In this document: in pieces, positions 8,384 through 17,259 of the stretch
How the letters are laid out: every line of letters starts with the position of its first letter
Position numbering within the stretch: the first letter of the stretch is position 1
Assembly: GCA_019054805.1 (NCBI GenBank)
Contig: JAHQIY010000040.1
Location: 1-64,000, forward strand
DNA length: 64,000 bases
Direction of reading: 5' to 3'
DNA from: Brachionus manjavacas
Taxonomy: Eukaryota > Rotifera > Eurotatoria > Ploima > Brachionidae
Position numbers and translations under genes: made by a program
The notes under the pieces: model-generated
The model's database searches: none
What the model saw: only the letters and a program-made list of their open reading frames with translations
Told to the model about the DNA's origin: nothing

Positions 8384-9103
8384 ATGGATTTGCCGTTAGT
8401 GTCACTAAAACACGCCAACAAAAGTTTCGTCGATGGCAAAGAAACCCATCGCGTATTGGAAGGCGTCGACTTCACTTTAGCGGCAGGTGCGAGTGTGGCG
8501 TTGACAGGTGCAAGTGGTAGCGGAAAAAGTACCCTACTCAATGTTATTGCTGGCTTTGAGCCGCTTTCCGGTGGTGAATTGTGGTTAGATGGCGATAACA
8601 CAGCAGCTTGGAAAGATCCGCAATGGAGCCAGTTCCGCCATCAAAAGCTCGGTGTTATCTTTCAACAATTCAACCTGTTAACACCACTCAACGTAAAACA
8701 AAACATCGCCTTTCCTCTGCATCTAAACCAACAAAAATGGAACGATTGGTGCGATTATCTCATCGAGACATTGGGCATCAGTCAGCTTCTTGATAGGCAC
8801 GTTTCTGCCCTTTCTGGCGGCCAACAGCAAAGAGTCGCCATCGCTCGCGCTTTGGCTCATAAGCCTAAGCTTCTACTTGCCGATGAACCGACAGGTAATC
8901 TCGACCAAAAAGCAGGATTGGAGGTGATGAAGCTACTGAGTGAAATTACCACACAAGGCAACACTGCAGTGCTCTTAGTGACCCACAGCCCAGACTGCGC
9001 TGAGTTTATGCAGACTCGTTTGCGTCTAGAAAACGGTCAATTACGCAATGGTAATTTGCAGCAACCCCTCCCTACTTTGCAAGAGCAAAGCAACCGAGGG
9101 TAA
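8384..9103 (+). CDS. ABC transporter ATP-binding protein (MacB/LolD/AttE type)
   Basis: The 239-residue cytoplasmic ATPase has Walker A at residues 42-50 (GASGSGKST), the signature LSGGQQQRVAIARAL near residue 145 and Walker B (LLLADEPTGNLD). The Q-loop and the overall length are those of the LolD/MacB subgroup that pairs with FtsX-like permeases. AAGGAGCCGCGC precedes the start. It is the first gene of a three-gene operon with the permease at 9108 and the lipoprotein at 11636. This arrangement is annotated elsewhere as AttEFGH, though the exported substrate is unknown. Confidence 0.9.
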   Translation: MDLPLVSLKHANKSFVDGKETHRVLEGVDFTLAAGASVALTGASGSGKSTLLNVIAGFEPLSGGELWLDGDNTAAWKDPQWSQFRHQKLGVIFQQFNLLTPLNVKQNIAFPLHLNQQKWNDWCDYLIETLGISQLLDRHVSALSGGQQQRVAIARALAHKPKLLLADEPTGNLDQKAGLEVMKLLSEITTQGNTAVLLVTHSPDCAEFMQTRLRLENGQLRNGNLQQPLPTLQEQSNRG

Positions 9104-9107
9104 CACC

Positions 9108-11636
9108 ATGACTCAGGTTAGATTCTCGCCTATCAGACTCACACAGACTCGACTCACATTGAACCTGTTTGCGGCGCATTATCGCCAAGCTCCCCTGCAA
9201 GCAGCCGCAATTCTGATTGGTATCGTGCTCGCGGTAACCTTATTTGTTGCCGTACAAGCAATCAACCTCAATGCTAAGCGCAGCTATGCGGAATCTACCG
9301 AGCAACTGAGTGCTCAAGCGCAAAACCTGATAATTCCACCAGCGGGGCAAAACTATTTGTCTGAATCGCTTTACTTCACCCTCAGACAAAACGGCCTCAG
9401 TGCAGCTTTACCTATAATAGAAGGGCGAGTTCGAGACCAGCAAGGCCGTCGTTGGTCAGTACAAGGTAGCGAATTGATTGCGGCTATCTCGTCACGCTCT
9501 CGCTATTCAACCCACAACCAACAATCGTCAGATAGCGAGCAAAACATTTCTCTATTCGACAGTGCTTTACCGCTCCCTGAACTATTAGCTGGCGAACCTA
9601 TAGTGATGATGAGTTTGTCGCAGCATCAGAGCTTAGGCGAAGTAGAAACGCTGACTCTGGATGAAGTTCCGACACGTGTCGTCGTATTACCCGATGAGTG
9701 GCAATTAGGCAGCCGAATGTTGATGGATATTGGCTTTGCCCAGCAGTTGCTCAACAAACAAGGACAGCTCAGTTACATTGCCGTTTTCGACGCTGGCTTC
9801 AATACAGGTAATAACGCACAAGCAAAATGGCAACATCTCATCGGCGAGCAAGGACAATGGATCGCCAATAACCAAAGTACTGATCTTGGTTCACTCACTG
9901 ATAGCTTCCACCTCAACCTTACCGCGATGAGCCTATTGGCATTTCTGGTTGGTCTGTTTATCGCTTATAACGGCGTGAAGTACAGCTTACTCAAACGCAA
10001 TCGGCTGTTAGTCCAAGTCCAACAAGCGGGGGTTGGGCAAAACCTGGTGTTCACGGCACTGCTGATTGAACTGACCATTCTGGTTACCCTCGGCGCTTCA
10101 CTCGGTTTTGTATTAGGTATGCAGCTTAGTCATTGGCTGCACCCAACCGTTGCGCTCACACTTGAACAACTTTACGGAGCAACACTGCTTCCCGGCACTT
10201 GGCAGTGGCAATGGTGGGCACAAGCGCTGCTGCTAACCCTAGCGGCAACACTATTAGCTTGTTGGCAGCACTTTAAACAGCGAGTGAACCAGCCGCTCTC
10301 TTCTCATGGCGGTTTTTATCAAGCCCCAGAAACGTCTAACGAAAACCAACTGTTCATGATTGGTATTGTGTTGACTGTTGCTGCACTCGCTGGATTATGG
10401 CTGAGTGAGCATCACCGTTTGACCATGGCGTGGCTCGGCGTACTTGTCGTGTCGATTCCTCTGTATCTGCCTAAAACACTCAGCGTACTCGCCAACGAAT
10501 GTGAAAGGCGTACCCGTTCCGGTTTGATCCAATACCTGTTCGCTGAACTGCGCGAGCTCATTTCCCCGCTTTCTCTCGCTATGATGGCACTGCTGCTTGC
10601 GGTAACAGCCAATATAGGAATGAACACCTTGGTTGGCAGCTTTGAATCGACGCTAAAGCAGTGGCTCGAACAGAGGCTTCATGCCGATATTTACGTTAGC
10701 CCCGCACAGGGAGAGATAGCCAATGTAGAACGCGCATTAGAGCAATTTGACGGGGTTGAGACGGTCTACAAGCAATATTATGTTGAAGATAACCTACAAG
10801 GCTTACCCACTTTACTCGGCACCAAAGACAAGGATACCTTAGAGCAAACCATGGTGTTCAAGTCTCACCTTGATAACTTCTGGCAACGCTTTTACCAAGG
10901 TGAGTTGGTCGCCATCAGTGAGCCGACTGCGGTCAAACTCGGCTTGTCACTCGATAGCGAACTTGAGCTCGATGCAATTCCAAACAAAACTCTACGTGTC
11001 GGGGCGATATTCCATGATTACGGTTCACCAAATGGTGAAGTATTATTAGCTCCAAAGTTGTGGCGTGAAAGCGGCTTTACCAACTTGCCCACCAGCCTTG
11101 GCGTCAAAGTCTCTGGCAACCCAGATCTCGTCTATAACCAATTGCGAAAGCAATTGAATCTGCACCCAAGTCAGCTTTATGATCAGGCTCAAATCAAATC
11201 CATCGCGCTCGATATTTTCTCGCAGACCTTCGCCATTACGCGCGCCCTCAATGGCGTAACCCTAATGGTCGCGGTGATTGGTTTATTTAGCGCTTGTTTT
11301 ATGTTGCTCGACGCGCGCAAAGCCGCCATTGCAAGGCTATACTCGCTTGGCGTCAGTCGGCGTAAATTAATGACCATGGTCATCGGGCAAATCGTCGCTT
11401 TGGTCAGCTTTACTTTGATTATCGCTCTACCACTCGGCGCTATGGTCGGTTATGTGCTGACGGACATCGTTACCCTGCGCGCCTTTGGTTGGAGCTTAAA
11501 TTACCTGTGGAGTTGGAGTGATGCTCTAAGCATTGCGGCAGTCACTATCTTAGTCGCGGTAGTTGCGACCCTGATTCCACTGTGGCGCTTGGTCAGCAAG
11601 CCTGTCGTGTCTAGTTTGCAAAGCGAGGTGTTGTAA
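9108..11636 (+). CDS. FtsX-like ABC permease (AttFG-type, long form)
   Basis: The 842-residue inner-membrane permease has an N-terminal transmembrane helix (AAAILIGIVLAVTLFVAVQA), a long periplasmic region, and two FtsX-type blocks of membrane helices, one around residues 290-500 and one at the C-terminus (MVAVIGLFSACFMLLDARKAAIARLYSLGVS). The ATG at 9108 lies 4 bases after the ATPase stop, with GAGGG as ribosome site. This type does not import solutes but moves lipoproteins, lipids or peptides, or performs mechanotransmission. The length implies a fusion of two FtsX units. Confidence 0.88.
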   Translation: MTQVRFSPIRLTQTRLTLNLFAAHYRQAPLQAAAILIGIVLAVTLFVAVQAINLNAKRSYAESTEQLSAQAQNLIIPPAGQNYLSESLYFTLRQNGLSAALPIIEGRVRDQQGRRWSVQGSELIAAISSRSRYSTHNQQSSDSEQNISLFDSALPLPELLAGEPIVMMSLSQHQSLGEVETLTLDEVPTRVVVLPDEWQLGSRMLMDIGFAQQLLNKQGQLSYIAVFDAGFNTGNNAQAKWQHLIGEQGQWIANNQSTDLGSLTDSFHLNLTAMSLLAFLVGLFIAYNGVKYSLLKRNRLLVQVQQAGVGQNLVFTALLIELTILVTLGASLGFVLGMQLSHWLHPTVALTLEQLYGATLLPGTWQWQWWAQALLLTLAATLLACWQHFKQRVNQPLSSHGGFYQAPETSNENQLFMIGIVLTVAALAGLWLSEHHRLTMAWLGVLVVSIPLYLPKTLSVLANECERRTRSGLIQYLFAELRELISPLSLAMMALLLAVTANIGMNTLVGSFESTLKQWLEQRLHADIYVSPAQGEIANVERALEQFDGVETVYKQYYVEDNLQGLPTLLGTKDKDTLEQTMVFKSHLDNFWQRFYQGELVAISEPTAVKLGLSLDSELELDAIPNKTLRVGAIFHDYGSPNGEVLLAPKLWRESGFTNLPTSLGVKVSGNPDLVYNQLRKQLNLHPSQLYDQAQIKSIALDIFSQTFAITRALNGVTLMVAVIGLFSACFMLLDARKAAIARLYSLGVSRRKLMTMVIGQIVALVSFTLIIALPLGAMVGYVLTDIVTLRAFGWSLNYLWSWSDALSIAAVTILVAVVATLIPLWRLVSKPVVSSLQSEVL

Positions 11637-12745
11637 TGAATCAATTAGCACGCAACCTCTCTTTGATATTGGGTAGCCTGTTGCTGCTTGGCTGTGAAAA
11701 GCCTCAGCAGCAAAATATGGCGATGCTATTGGGTAGTGAAGGCTCTCAACCTGAAACCAAGCCATTCACGCCTGTAGTAAAGGGCGTTGAACTCACCTTC
11801 CCTGCCGATCATCAATCACACCCTAGTTTTCGTCATGAGTGGTGGTATTTAACGGCGAATTTAATCGATGAAAGTGGCAATCCACTCGGTGTTCAGTGGA
11901 CACAGTTTCGCTTTGCTGCCGAACCCGATGATGGTAAGAACAAAGCGAAAAAAACCGTATGGCAGAGCCAACAAATTTATATGGCGCATAGCGCGGTAAC
12001 CACAATAGACAAGCATTATGCCGATGAGAAATGGTCGCGCGCTCAAACCTCGTTAGCAGGCGTCGATGCGTCGCCATTTCGGGTTTATCTCGACGATTGG
12101 CAGTGGCGTTCTTCAACCAATGACCTCTTCCCCGCCACACTCAATGCCAGTTCAGAGCAGTTTGGCTACTCTTTGACACTCACTAGTCGCGCGCCTTATC
12201 AAAAACAGGGCGAGCAAGGTTACAGCACCAAAAGCGCCGATGGTCAGGTAGCTTCGTATTACTATAGCCAGCCGTTTATTGATGTTTCTGGCCAAGTCAT
12301 TATTGATGGCAACACTCATCAAGTAACGGGTAAAGGCTGGATAGACAGAGAGTGGAGCTCGCAGTTCTTGCTCGACTCGCAACAAGGTTGGGATTGGTTT
12401 GCCTTAAGGCTCAGCGACGAAACCAGCTTGGTAGTATTCCAGTTGCGAGATTCCAATACCGGAAAAGCCAGTTACTCTAGCGCCAGACTGATGCGACAAG
12501 ACGGTTCGGGCATCGCCATTTCACCCAATGAGATTCAATTGAACGCGACCAAACAAACTGAAATCCAAGGGCGTAATTACCCAACCGAGTGGCAAGTGGC
12601 TATTCCAAGTCAGCAAATCGAGCTTGTGGTTTCAGCGCTCAACCCCAACGCTAAAATGCCGCTTTCAGTCCCCTATTGGGAAGGCCCAGTACGTATTGAG
12701 GGTACACATTCTGGTTCGGGTTATATGGAGTTAACAGGCTATTAA
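11636..12745 (+). CDS. AttH/CrtC-like (lipocalin-type) lipoprotein
   Basis: The 369-residue protein begins with a lipoprotein signal (MNQLARNLSLILGSLLLLGC), with the lipobox cysteine at residue 20. The mature part matches the AttH/hydroxyneurosporene-synthase-like lipocalin fold: SFRHEWWYLTANLIDESG near the start and GKGWIDREWSSQF in the second half. The start overlaps the permease stop by one base (TAATG), so the genes are translationally coupled. It is probably the envelope-anchored ligand-binding partner of the ABC transporter. The ligand is unknown. Confidence 0.85.
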   Translation: MNQLARNLSLILGSLLLLGCEKPQQQNMAMLLGSEGSQPETKPFTPVVKGVELTFPADHQSHPSFRHEWWYLTANLIDESGNPLGVQWTQFRFAAEPDDGKNKAKKTVWQSQQIYMAHSAVTTIDKHYADEKWSRAQTSLAGVDASPFRVYLDDWQWRSSTNDLFPATLNASSEQFGYSLTLTSRAPYQKQGEQGYSTKSADGQVASYYYSQPFIDVSGQVIIDGNTHQVTGKGWIDREWSSQFLLDSQQGWDWFALRLSDETSLVVFQLRDSNTGKASYSSARLMRQDGSGIAISPNEIQLNATKQTEIQGRNYPTEWQVAIPSQQIELVVSALNPNAKMPLSVPYWEGPVRIEGTHSGSGYMELTGY

Positions 12746-12849
12746 GCCGCAATCTAGTTTCAGCTATTTGGATTTGCGCTAGTTCAATCCGCGCTATCCT
12801 AGTGATAAACTGCTGCGCAAAGTCATCAATAGATTAAAAAGGAAATATG

Positions 12850-13116
12850 ATGAACCCGATTATTGCACTGCTGAAAGAGAACAACATCAGCGATGAACAG
12901 ATCAACGAAATCTTCCAAACTCTGACGCAAAACCCTCTTGCAGCGATGGCAACGATCAGCCAACTAGGCCTGCCACAAGACAAGCTACAAATGCTGATGG
13001 CGCAAGTAATGCAAAACCCTGCGCTAATCAAAGAAGCCGTCGATGAGTTGGGCTTAGATTTCTCAAAAGTTGAAGAAGCAAAAGAGAAGCTTCAAAGCCA
13101 AAATCAAGGCAACTAA
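12850..13116 (+). CDS. DUF2999 family small protein
   Basis: This 88-residue, wholly alpha-helical protein (MNPIIALLKENNISDEQINE onwards) has no signal or membrane segment and ends in a charged helix (KVEEAKEKLQSQNQ). I recognise it as the DUF2999 family seen in Vibrio and relatives; its function is unknown. Two consecutive ATG codons are available (12847 and 12850); the second is better spaced from AAGGAA. It stands alone, with a strong terminator just downstream. Confidence 0.7.
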   Translation: MNPIIALLKENNISDEQINEIFQTLTQNPLAAMATISQLGLPQDKLQMLMAQVMQNPALIKEAVDELGLDFSKVEEAKEKLQSQNQGN

Positions 13117-13138
13117 GACCTAGGGTCAATTAATATAG

Positions 13139-13177
13139 AAAAGGCCGCTAACCCGATAATGGGCATAGCGGCCTTTT
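13139..13177. terminator. Bidirectional hairpin terminator
   Basis: AAGGCCGCTA (13141-13150) pairs with TAGCGGCCTT (13167-13176), with an A tract before it and a T tract after it, so it can work in both directions. It ends the DUF2999 transcript and lies just left of the IS remnant. Confidence 0.85.
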
Positions 13178-13226
13178 TGTTTGCTGTGTCCCGTCCTGAA
13201 ATGTGTTTACACATTGAGGACGAATT

Positions 13227-13643
13227 ATGACTACTTCAAACAGACCCTACATTAAGCGCACTCAGCGCGATTACACGCTAGGCTTTAAATTACAGGTCGT
13301 TGCCGCTGTTGTAGAAGAGGCGATATGACTTATAAACAGGCCCAAGCTATCTACTCGGTATCCAAGGCCGTTCAACAGTCCTAACTTGGCTCAGAAAGCA
13401 CGGTCAGATGGACCTGGACGCAGAAATCCAAGGAGAACAGCCATGCATAAAACCACCAAACAGAACAAAGAGTCCCCCCGCACAGAAAATAAAAACGCCT
13501 GTGAGAAAGAACTCGAAGACGAGCGCCTGAAGAACTTATTTTACAACAAGGTGATAGATATTCTTGATGCAGAGCACGGGACTGGCCTCAGAAAAAAGTA
13601 TATAGACAAGGGGCCAGAAGCGTTCAAAAAGAAGAAAGCGTAA
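13227..13643 (+). pseudogene. IS3-family orfA remnant
   Basis: An ATG at 13227 opens MTTSNRPYIKRTQRDYTLGF followed by KLQVVAAVVEE, typical of the helix-turn-helix OrfA of this family, then hits a stop near codon 34. Other frames carry the next pieces: a short TYKQAQAIYSV segment, then a continuous stretch from 13386 to 13643 whose second half (CEKELEDERLKNLFYNKVID) is the OrfA coiled-coil region. At least two frameshifts separate the pieces. Confidence 0.8.
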
Positions 13644-14480
13644 GTTTAAGTCGGCTGTCATGTCGACTGTTTGATTCTCTAGGCAAAGTGTTTATCAACG
13701 TGAAGAAAACGGGAGACTGCACGTCAGGATTGAGCTTGAGCCTGTTCGACAAATGGTGCTGTGAACTTACCAGCGCTCACATGCCTCGTTTAGGAACAAG
13801 GTGAAACTGTACTTTTTACTTAAGCCGAAGTTCATGGCTCAAGGTATTAAGCTTGGTCGAGACGCATTCTTCGACTACCTAAGAAGAAGAGTTGTTACTC
13901 GTTCAGCCTAAGCGTAGCTATACAAAGACAACCAATAACAGTAAACATTGGATGAAGAAGCATCCTAATCGACAGAAGGACTTTGTCCCTTGTCGGCCTG
14001 AGCAGGTACTGGTCAGTGACATTACTTATGTTCCAGTCTCGTGAGGGAACCCACTATCTGTCGTTAGTCACAGATGCCTTTAGTAGAAAAATAATAATGG
14101 GATACGAGACTTAGCAACGAGATGAAAACGACGTACGTAGTAAAGGCGCTAGACATGGCGATAAGTACACTCCAATACCACAGTCCATGCATCCATCATT
14201 CTGATCAGTACTTGGGCTTCGAGTGACTGCTCAGGGTCTTTATCAAGAGCGCCTAAAGACCGACAACAATGGTGGCTTCAATGACGGATGGATACGACTG
14301 TTACCAGGAAACGCATTAGCGGAGAGGATGTAAAATGGCATACTTAAACAAAGAGTTCTTACATGGAAACTTTGCCAAAAATATAACTGAGTTAGAGAAA
14401 ACTAATTAGTGAATCCGTAGCTATCTACAACGGTATAAGGCCACACCTCAGCCTGGGAATGAAGACACCAAATGAGGTAC
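13644..14480 (+). pseudogene. IS3-family orfB (DDE integrase) remnant
   Basis: Reading across several frames recovers recognisable pieces of the transposase core: VYQREENGRLHVRIELEPVR, then LVSDITYV containing the first catalytic aspartate, then LVTDAFSRKIMGYE, then IHHSDQY containing the second, then a decayed end (MAYLNKEFLHGNFAK) where NGILK-type sequence is expected. Many in-frame stops and indels are present, so the gene is dead. The order and spacing match orfB of IS3-family elements. Confidence 0.8.
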
Positions 14481-14484
14481 ATGA

Positions 14485-14513
14485 AAAAAGCCAACAGCTA
14501 ATGCTGTTGGCTT
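14485..14513 (-). terminator. Hairpin terminator at the right end of the IS remnant
   Basis: GCCAACAGC and GCTGTTGGC form a perfect 9-bp stem around TAAT. On the minus strand it is followed by a run of six T residues. It lies inside the IS near its right end and would stop leftward transcription coming from the GNAT gene at 14572-15159. Confidence 0.7.
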
Positions 14514-14571
14514 AAGAAAACTGTCAACGTATTTTAGGACGAGACACTGCTTAAACGCGCAGTTTGATCAC

Positions 14572-15159
14572 TTAACGACTGAAAGAGGCGAATTGCTCTG
14601 CTGTCATACCGTAGTAAAGTTTGTCTTCCAAGCCTTGCTCTAGCTTGTAATAGTCTTTCTGACGTCCTTCTTGACTAAAACCGCATTTCTCTAACGTTTT
14701 GTATGACCCCACATTCGATGCGTAGCAATCTGCACTGACTTTATGCGCCTTAAGCTCGGTAAACCCAATCTCCGTCATCATTTGACAGGCGCGAGTCGCA
14801 ATGCCTTTGCCCCATGCGCAAGTCGGTAGCTGATAACCGACTTCGTAGTTACCCGTTAGGAACATTACCGACGTCACAGCACACATCCCCATGTATTTAC
14901 CTTGCTGATCGCGAATCACAAACGTCGGATTCTCTGGCCAAACGTCATCTTTGATCGCTTGAGCCGTGTTCTCAATGATTGGGCCAAAGAAGCCTTCATA
15001 TAGGCTATCGTCAGCTGGGGCGAAGAACAGATACTTGTTAACCTTATCGTCATTCAGCATCTCGATAATATTTTGCAGATCAGATGCTTGAATCAGTTGA
15101 ATATTCAACGACTCATTAAATGGAATGGTTTGACCTTGTTTTAGTTTTTGATATGACAT
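14572..15159 (-). CDS. GNAT family N-acetyltransferase (RimJ/RimL-like)
   Basis: This 195-residue cytoplasmic protein shows the GNAT fold of the RimJ/RimL group: an N-terminal LNDDKVNKYLFFAP, the central strand (YEVGYQLPTCAWGKGIATRA, the acetyl-CoA pyrophosphate-binding region), and the closing SNVGSYKTLEKCGFSQEGRQ motif. These enzymes acetylate protein N-termini, antibiotics or small metabolites; the substrate cannot be told here. CGAGGTAACAC precedes the ATG. It is a single gene, convergent with the IS remnant. Confidence 0.85.
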   Translation of the reverse strand: MSYQKLKQGQTIPFNESLNIQLIQASDLQNIIEMLNDDKVNKYLFFAPADDSLYEGFFGPIIENTAQAIKDDVWPENPTFVIRDQQGKYMGMCAVTSVMFLTGNYEVGYQLPTCAWGKGIATRACQMMTEIGFTELKAHKVSADCYASNVGSYKTLEKCGFSQEGRQKDYYKLEQGLEDKLYYGMTAEQFASFSR

Positions 15160-15254
15160 GTGTTACCTCGTTATCTGGCAACTATCTTAGTGGAACCAAC
15201 TAGAGAATAATTGGACTTTTGCGACAACTTGCTTGTCTTGGTCGCCGCAAGTTC

Positions 15255-16106
15255 CTATTCGAAGTCACCGTAGATATCTATCGTCAGGTCGCGTTTTTGC
15301 AAATACTTGTTCGGCGTTTTTCTAAGCTGCTGCTTGAGTGTGCGTATCAAGTGTGACTGATCACTAAAGCCAAATTGCTGCGAAAAACTCACCCAATCGA
15401 TCGCCTCTTGTTGTTTGTAGAGTGCCAAAATCATCTGCTCAAGACGGGCCATTTGCTGATACTGCTTAACGCTCAGACCAACCACCTGCTTGAAACTGCG
15501 CTCTAACGTTCTTCGAGAACACGCGCACTGCACTGAAATCTGTTCGATATCTATCGCGAGTTCCGATGAACTCAATGCTTGCGCGTCCATCACCGAGATT
15601 GCCTTCTGCGATACTAAAAACGGCTTGGCTCGACAGGGTTCAATCCTTAAAAAGTCTAAGTGATGTTTTATCGAATCTAACAACGCTTCTGGTGAATCTT
15701 GTTGCCATAGTGCTTGTTGAAAATCCTCATCAAATAAAGGGCTCAGCCAATCAAACCACTGACACTGGTTAACCGCGTTAACTTGGGCATCATCGTAACA
15801 AGCAGATTGGAGAGCATAGAGTCCTTCAGGTCGAAAGGTAATACCGATGCGTTTTATTGGAGCCTCATCCTCTAATAGAAGGAGGTTTTCATTCGCAGTC
15901 AGTAGGTGGCTTCCTTTGCCACGAAGTAAGGTTTCACCGTTGTCATAGCTGTAGGTTTGATGCTTGGGAGTGAACAGCAAATGAGCGCGCGGATTAGGAA
16001 TAAGATGAGGTTTTGGATCAATCACTTCACCATGTTCAACCTCCAAGTACCAGACTTGGTGAATAAGCCACTCGTAACCGGCTAAGTGCTGCTTCCAAGC
16101 GATCAT
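15255..16106 (-). CDS. AraC-family transcriptional regulator
   Basis: This 283-residue protein has an N-terminal cupin-like sensing region (PNPRAHLLFTPKHQTYSYDN, then IKRIGITFRPEGLYAL) and a C-terminal AraC double helix-turn-helix (residues 185-275), with CACSRRTLERSFKQVVGLSV as the first HTH and SFSQQFGFSDQSHLIRTLKQ as the second. AAGGACAACC precedes the start. It is divergent from another AraC-type gene at 16251, and the two share a 144-base control region. Target and inducer are unknown. Confidence 0.88.
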   Translation of the reverse strand: MIAWKQHLAGYEWLIHQVWYLEVEHGEVIDPKPHLIPNPRAHLLFTPKHQTYSYDNGETLLRGKGSHLLTANENLLLLEDEAPIKRIGITFRPEGLYALQSACYDDAQVNAVNQCQWFDWLSPLFDEDFQQALWQQDSPEALLDSIKHHLDFLRIEPCRAKPFLVSQKAISVMDAQALSSSELAIDIEQISVQCACSRRTLERSFKQVVGLSVKQYQQMARLEQMILALYKQQEAIDWVSFSQQFGFSDQSHLIRTLKQQLRKTPNKYLQKRDLTIDIYGDFE

Positions 16107-16250
16107 GGTTGTCCTTGCTTGCGGAGAAAGAGCAATAAGTGTGACTCAATTCGTCACTGTGCGCTACGCATTTATCAAAACTCCATTTTTAAATCGAGCC
16201 TATTTACTGTACGCTTATACAGTCATTTAAAAGCAAGGGTGAGCTCAGTA

Positions 16251-17150
16251 ATGCGCGTTGATTATCAAAAGAGGCTGATTCCAGTGATTCGTTATCTGGA
16301 AAAGAACTTCAACCAACCCCTCAATTTGCCAGAAGTCGCAGCCCTAGCGAACCTGTCCCCTTATCACTTCCATCGCACCTTCAAAGCCGTGCAGGGAGAA
16401 ACCCTCGCTGATTTTGTCAGACGTTTGCGATTGCAGTCAGCAGCCGACGAATTGTTTAAATCAAAACAACCCGTACTAAACATCGCATTGGAGTATGGTT
16501 TTGCCTCTTCACAGAGTCTAGCTAAAGCGTTTCAGCAACATTATGGGGTAACGCCGAGCGCTTTTCGTGATTGCGAAAACTACCAGCAATTTTCTGAATT
16601 ATCGCGAAACAGCAAGATTGGACACACGCTGCGCAAGAATGGAAACGCAGGCAAACCTAGCGATCCATATACTGGCTCTGAACTAACAACGTGGAGCAAC
16701 AAAATGGAAACGCAAAACTTTACAGCGACAAAACTGGCTTATGTCCGAGTTACAGGCCCTTACGGCGAAGGTTATCAAGAAGCCAGTGGTCGACTCTACC
16801 AATGGGCTGGCATGAAAGGGTTAGCGGAGAATACTTGTATCTTCATCTATCACGACAACCCTGAGATCACCCCAAGCGATAAATGTCGTACCGATATCTG
16901 TTTGATGGTGCCTGAAGAGACAGACGTAATAAATGGCATAGAACTGCAAGACTTTCCCGGTGGCGAGTACGCAGTGATGCGCCAAAACATCACCCAACAC
17001 AGCCAATATGCGCTCGCTTGGGATGATTTGATGAGTAAAGTGATCGAAACAGGGCTAGAAAACGATGACAGACCTTGCTTCGAGCTCTACCACAGCTACG
17101 ACCCACAAACCCAGCATGCTGACGTCAGTTTTTGTACTGCGATTAAGTAA
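16251..17150 (+). CDS. AraC-family regulator with C-terminal GyrI-like domain
   Basis: The 299-residue protein has the DNA-binding domain first (residues 5-105, PEVAALANLSPYHFHRTFKA and ALEYGFASSQSLAKAFQQHY) and a GyrI-like small-molecule binding domain second (residues about 150-299, MSKVIETGL and PCFELYHSYDPQ near the end). This layout is that of Rob/SbmC-related regulators responding to drugs or other small molecules. The ATG at 16251 follows AAGGGTGAG; an upstream in-frame start lacks such a site and would overlap the divergent gene. Confidence 0.88.
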   Translation: MRVDYQKRLIPVIRYLEKNFNQPLNLPEVAALANLSPYHFHRTFKAVQGETLADFVRRLRLQSAADELFKSKQPVLNIALEYGFASSQSLAKAFQQHYGVTPSAFRDCENYQQFSELSRNSKIGHTLRKNGNAGKPSDPYTGSELTTWSNKMETQNFTATKLAYVRVTGPYGEGYQEASGRLYQWAGMKGLAENTCIFIYHDNPEITPSDKCRTDICLMVPEETDVINGIELQDFPGGEYAVMRQNITQHSQYALAWDDLMSKVIETGLENDDRPCFELYHSYDPQTQHADVSFCTAIK

Positions 17151-17170
17151 CTGAAGACTCTGGTGCCAAG

Positions 17171-17201
17171 TCCCCCCAATAGTGACTAACTATCGGGGGG
17201 A
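17171..17201. terminator. GC-rich hairpin between convergent genes
   Basis: CCCCCC-AATAGT and ACTAT-CGGGGGG pair across GACTA to form a stem of about 12 bp with one mismatch. It sits between the ends of the AraC-GyrI gene and norW and probably ends one or both transcripts, although no long T tract follows. Confidence 0.6.
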
Positions 17202-17259
17202 ATATTAAGTTCGATTGCAATAATCTAGGCTTTTTCAGCTCACAACCTTATGTTGTCCG

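Larger units (their letters stand above)
13187..14546 (+). mobile_element. Degenerate IS3-family insertion sequence with recognisable ends
   Basis: The left end TGTCCCGTCCTGAAATGTGT and the right end, read inward (TGTCTCGTCCTAAAATACGT), are imperfect inverted repeats matching at 20 of their first 25 positions. The flanking trinucleotide CTG is present on both sides (13184-13186 and 14547-14549), a 3-bp target duplication as IS3-family elements make. The 1360-bp length is normal. Internally it holds remnants of orfA and orfB with many stops and frameshifts, so it cannot move by itself. Both ends are kept, so it is an old insertion, not a partial fragment. Confidence 0.9.

Noticed and set aside
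13386-13643. An 85-codon open frame inside the IS that could be called a small gene
   Set aside because: Its second half is the coiled-coil end of IS3 OrfA and its start is out of frame with the orfA beginning, so it is a fragment of the dead transposase gene and not a separate gene.
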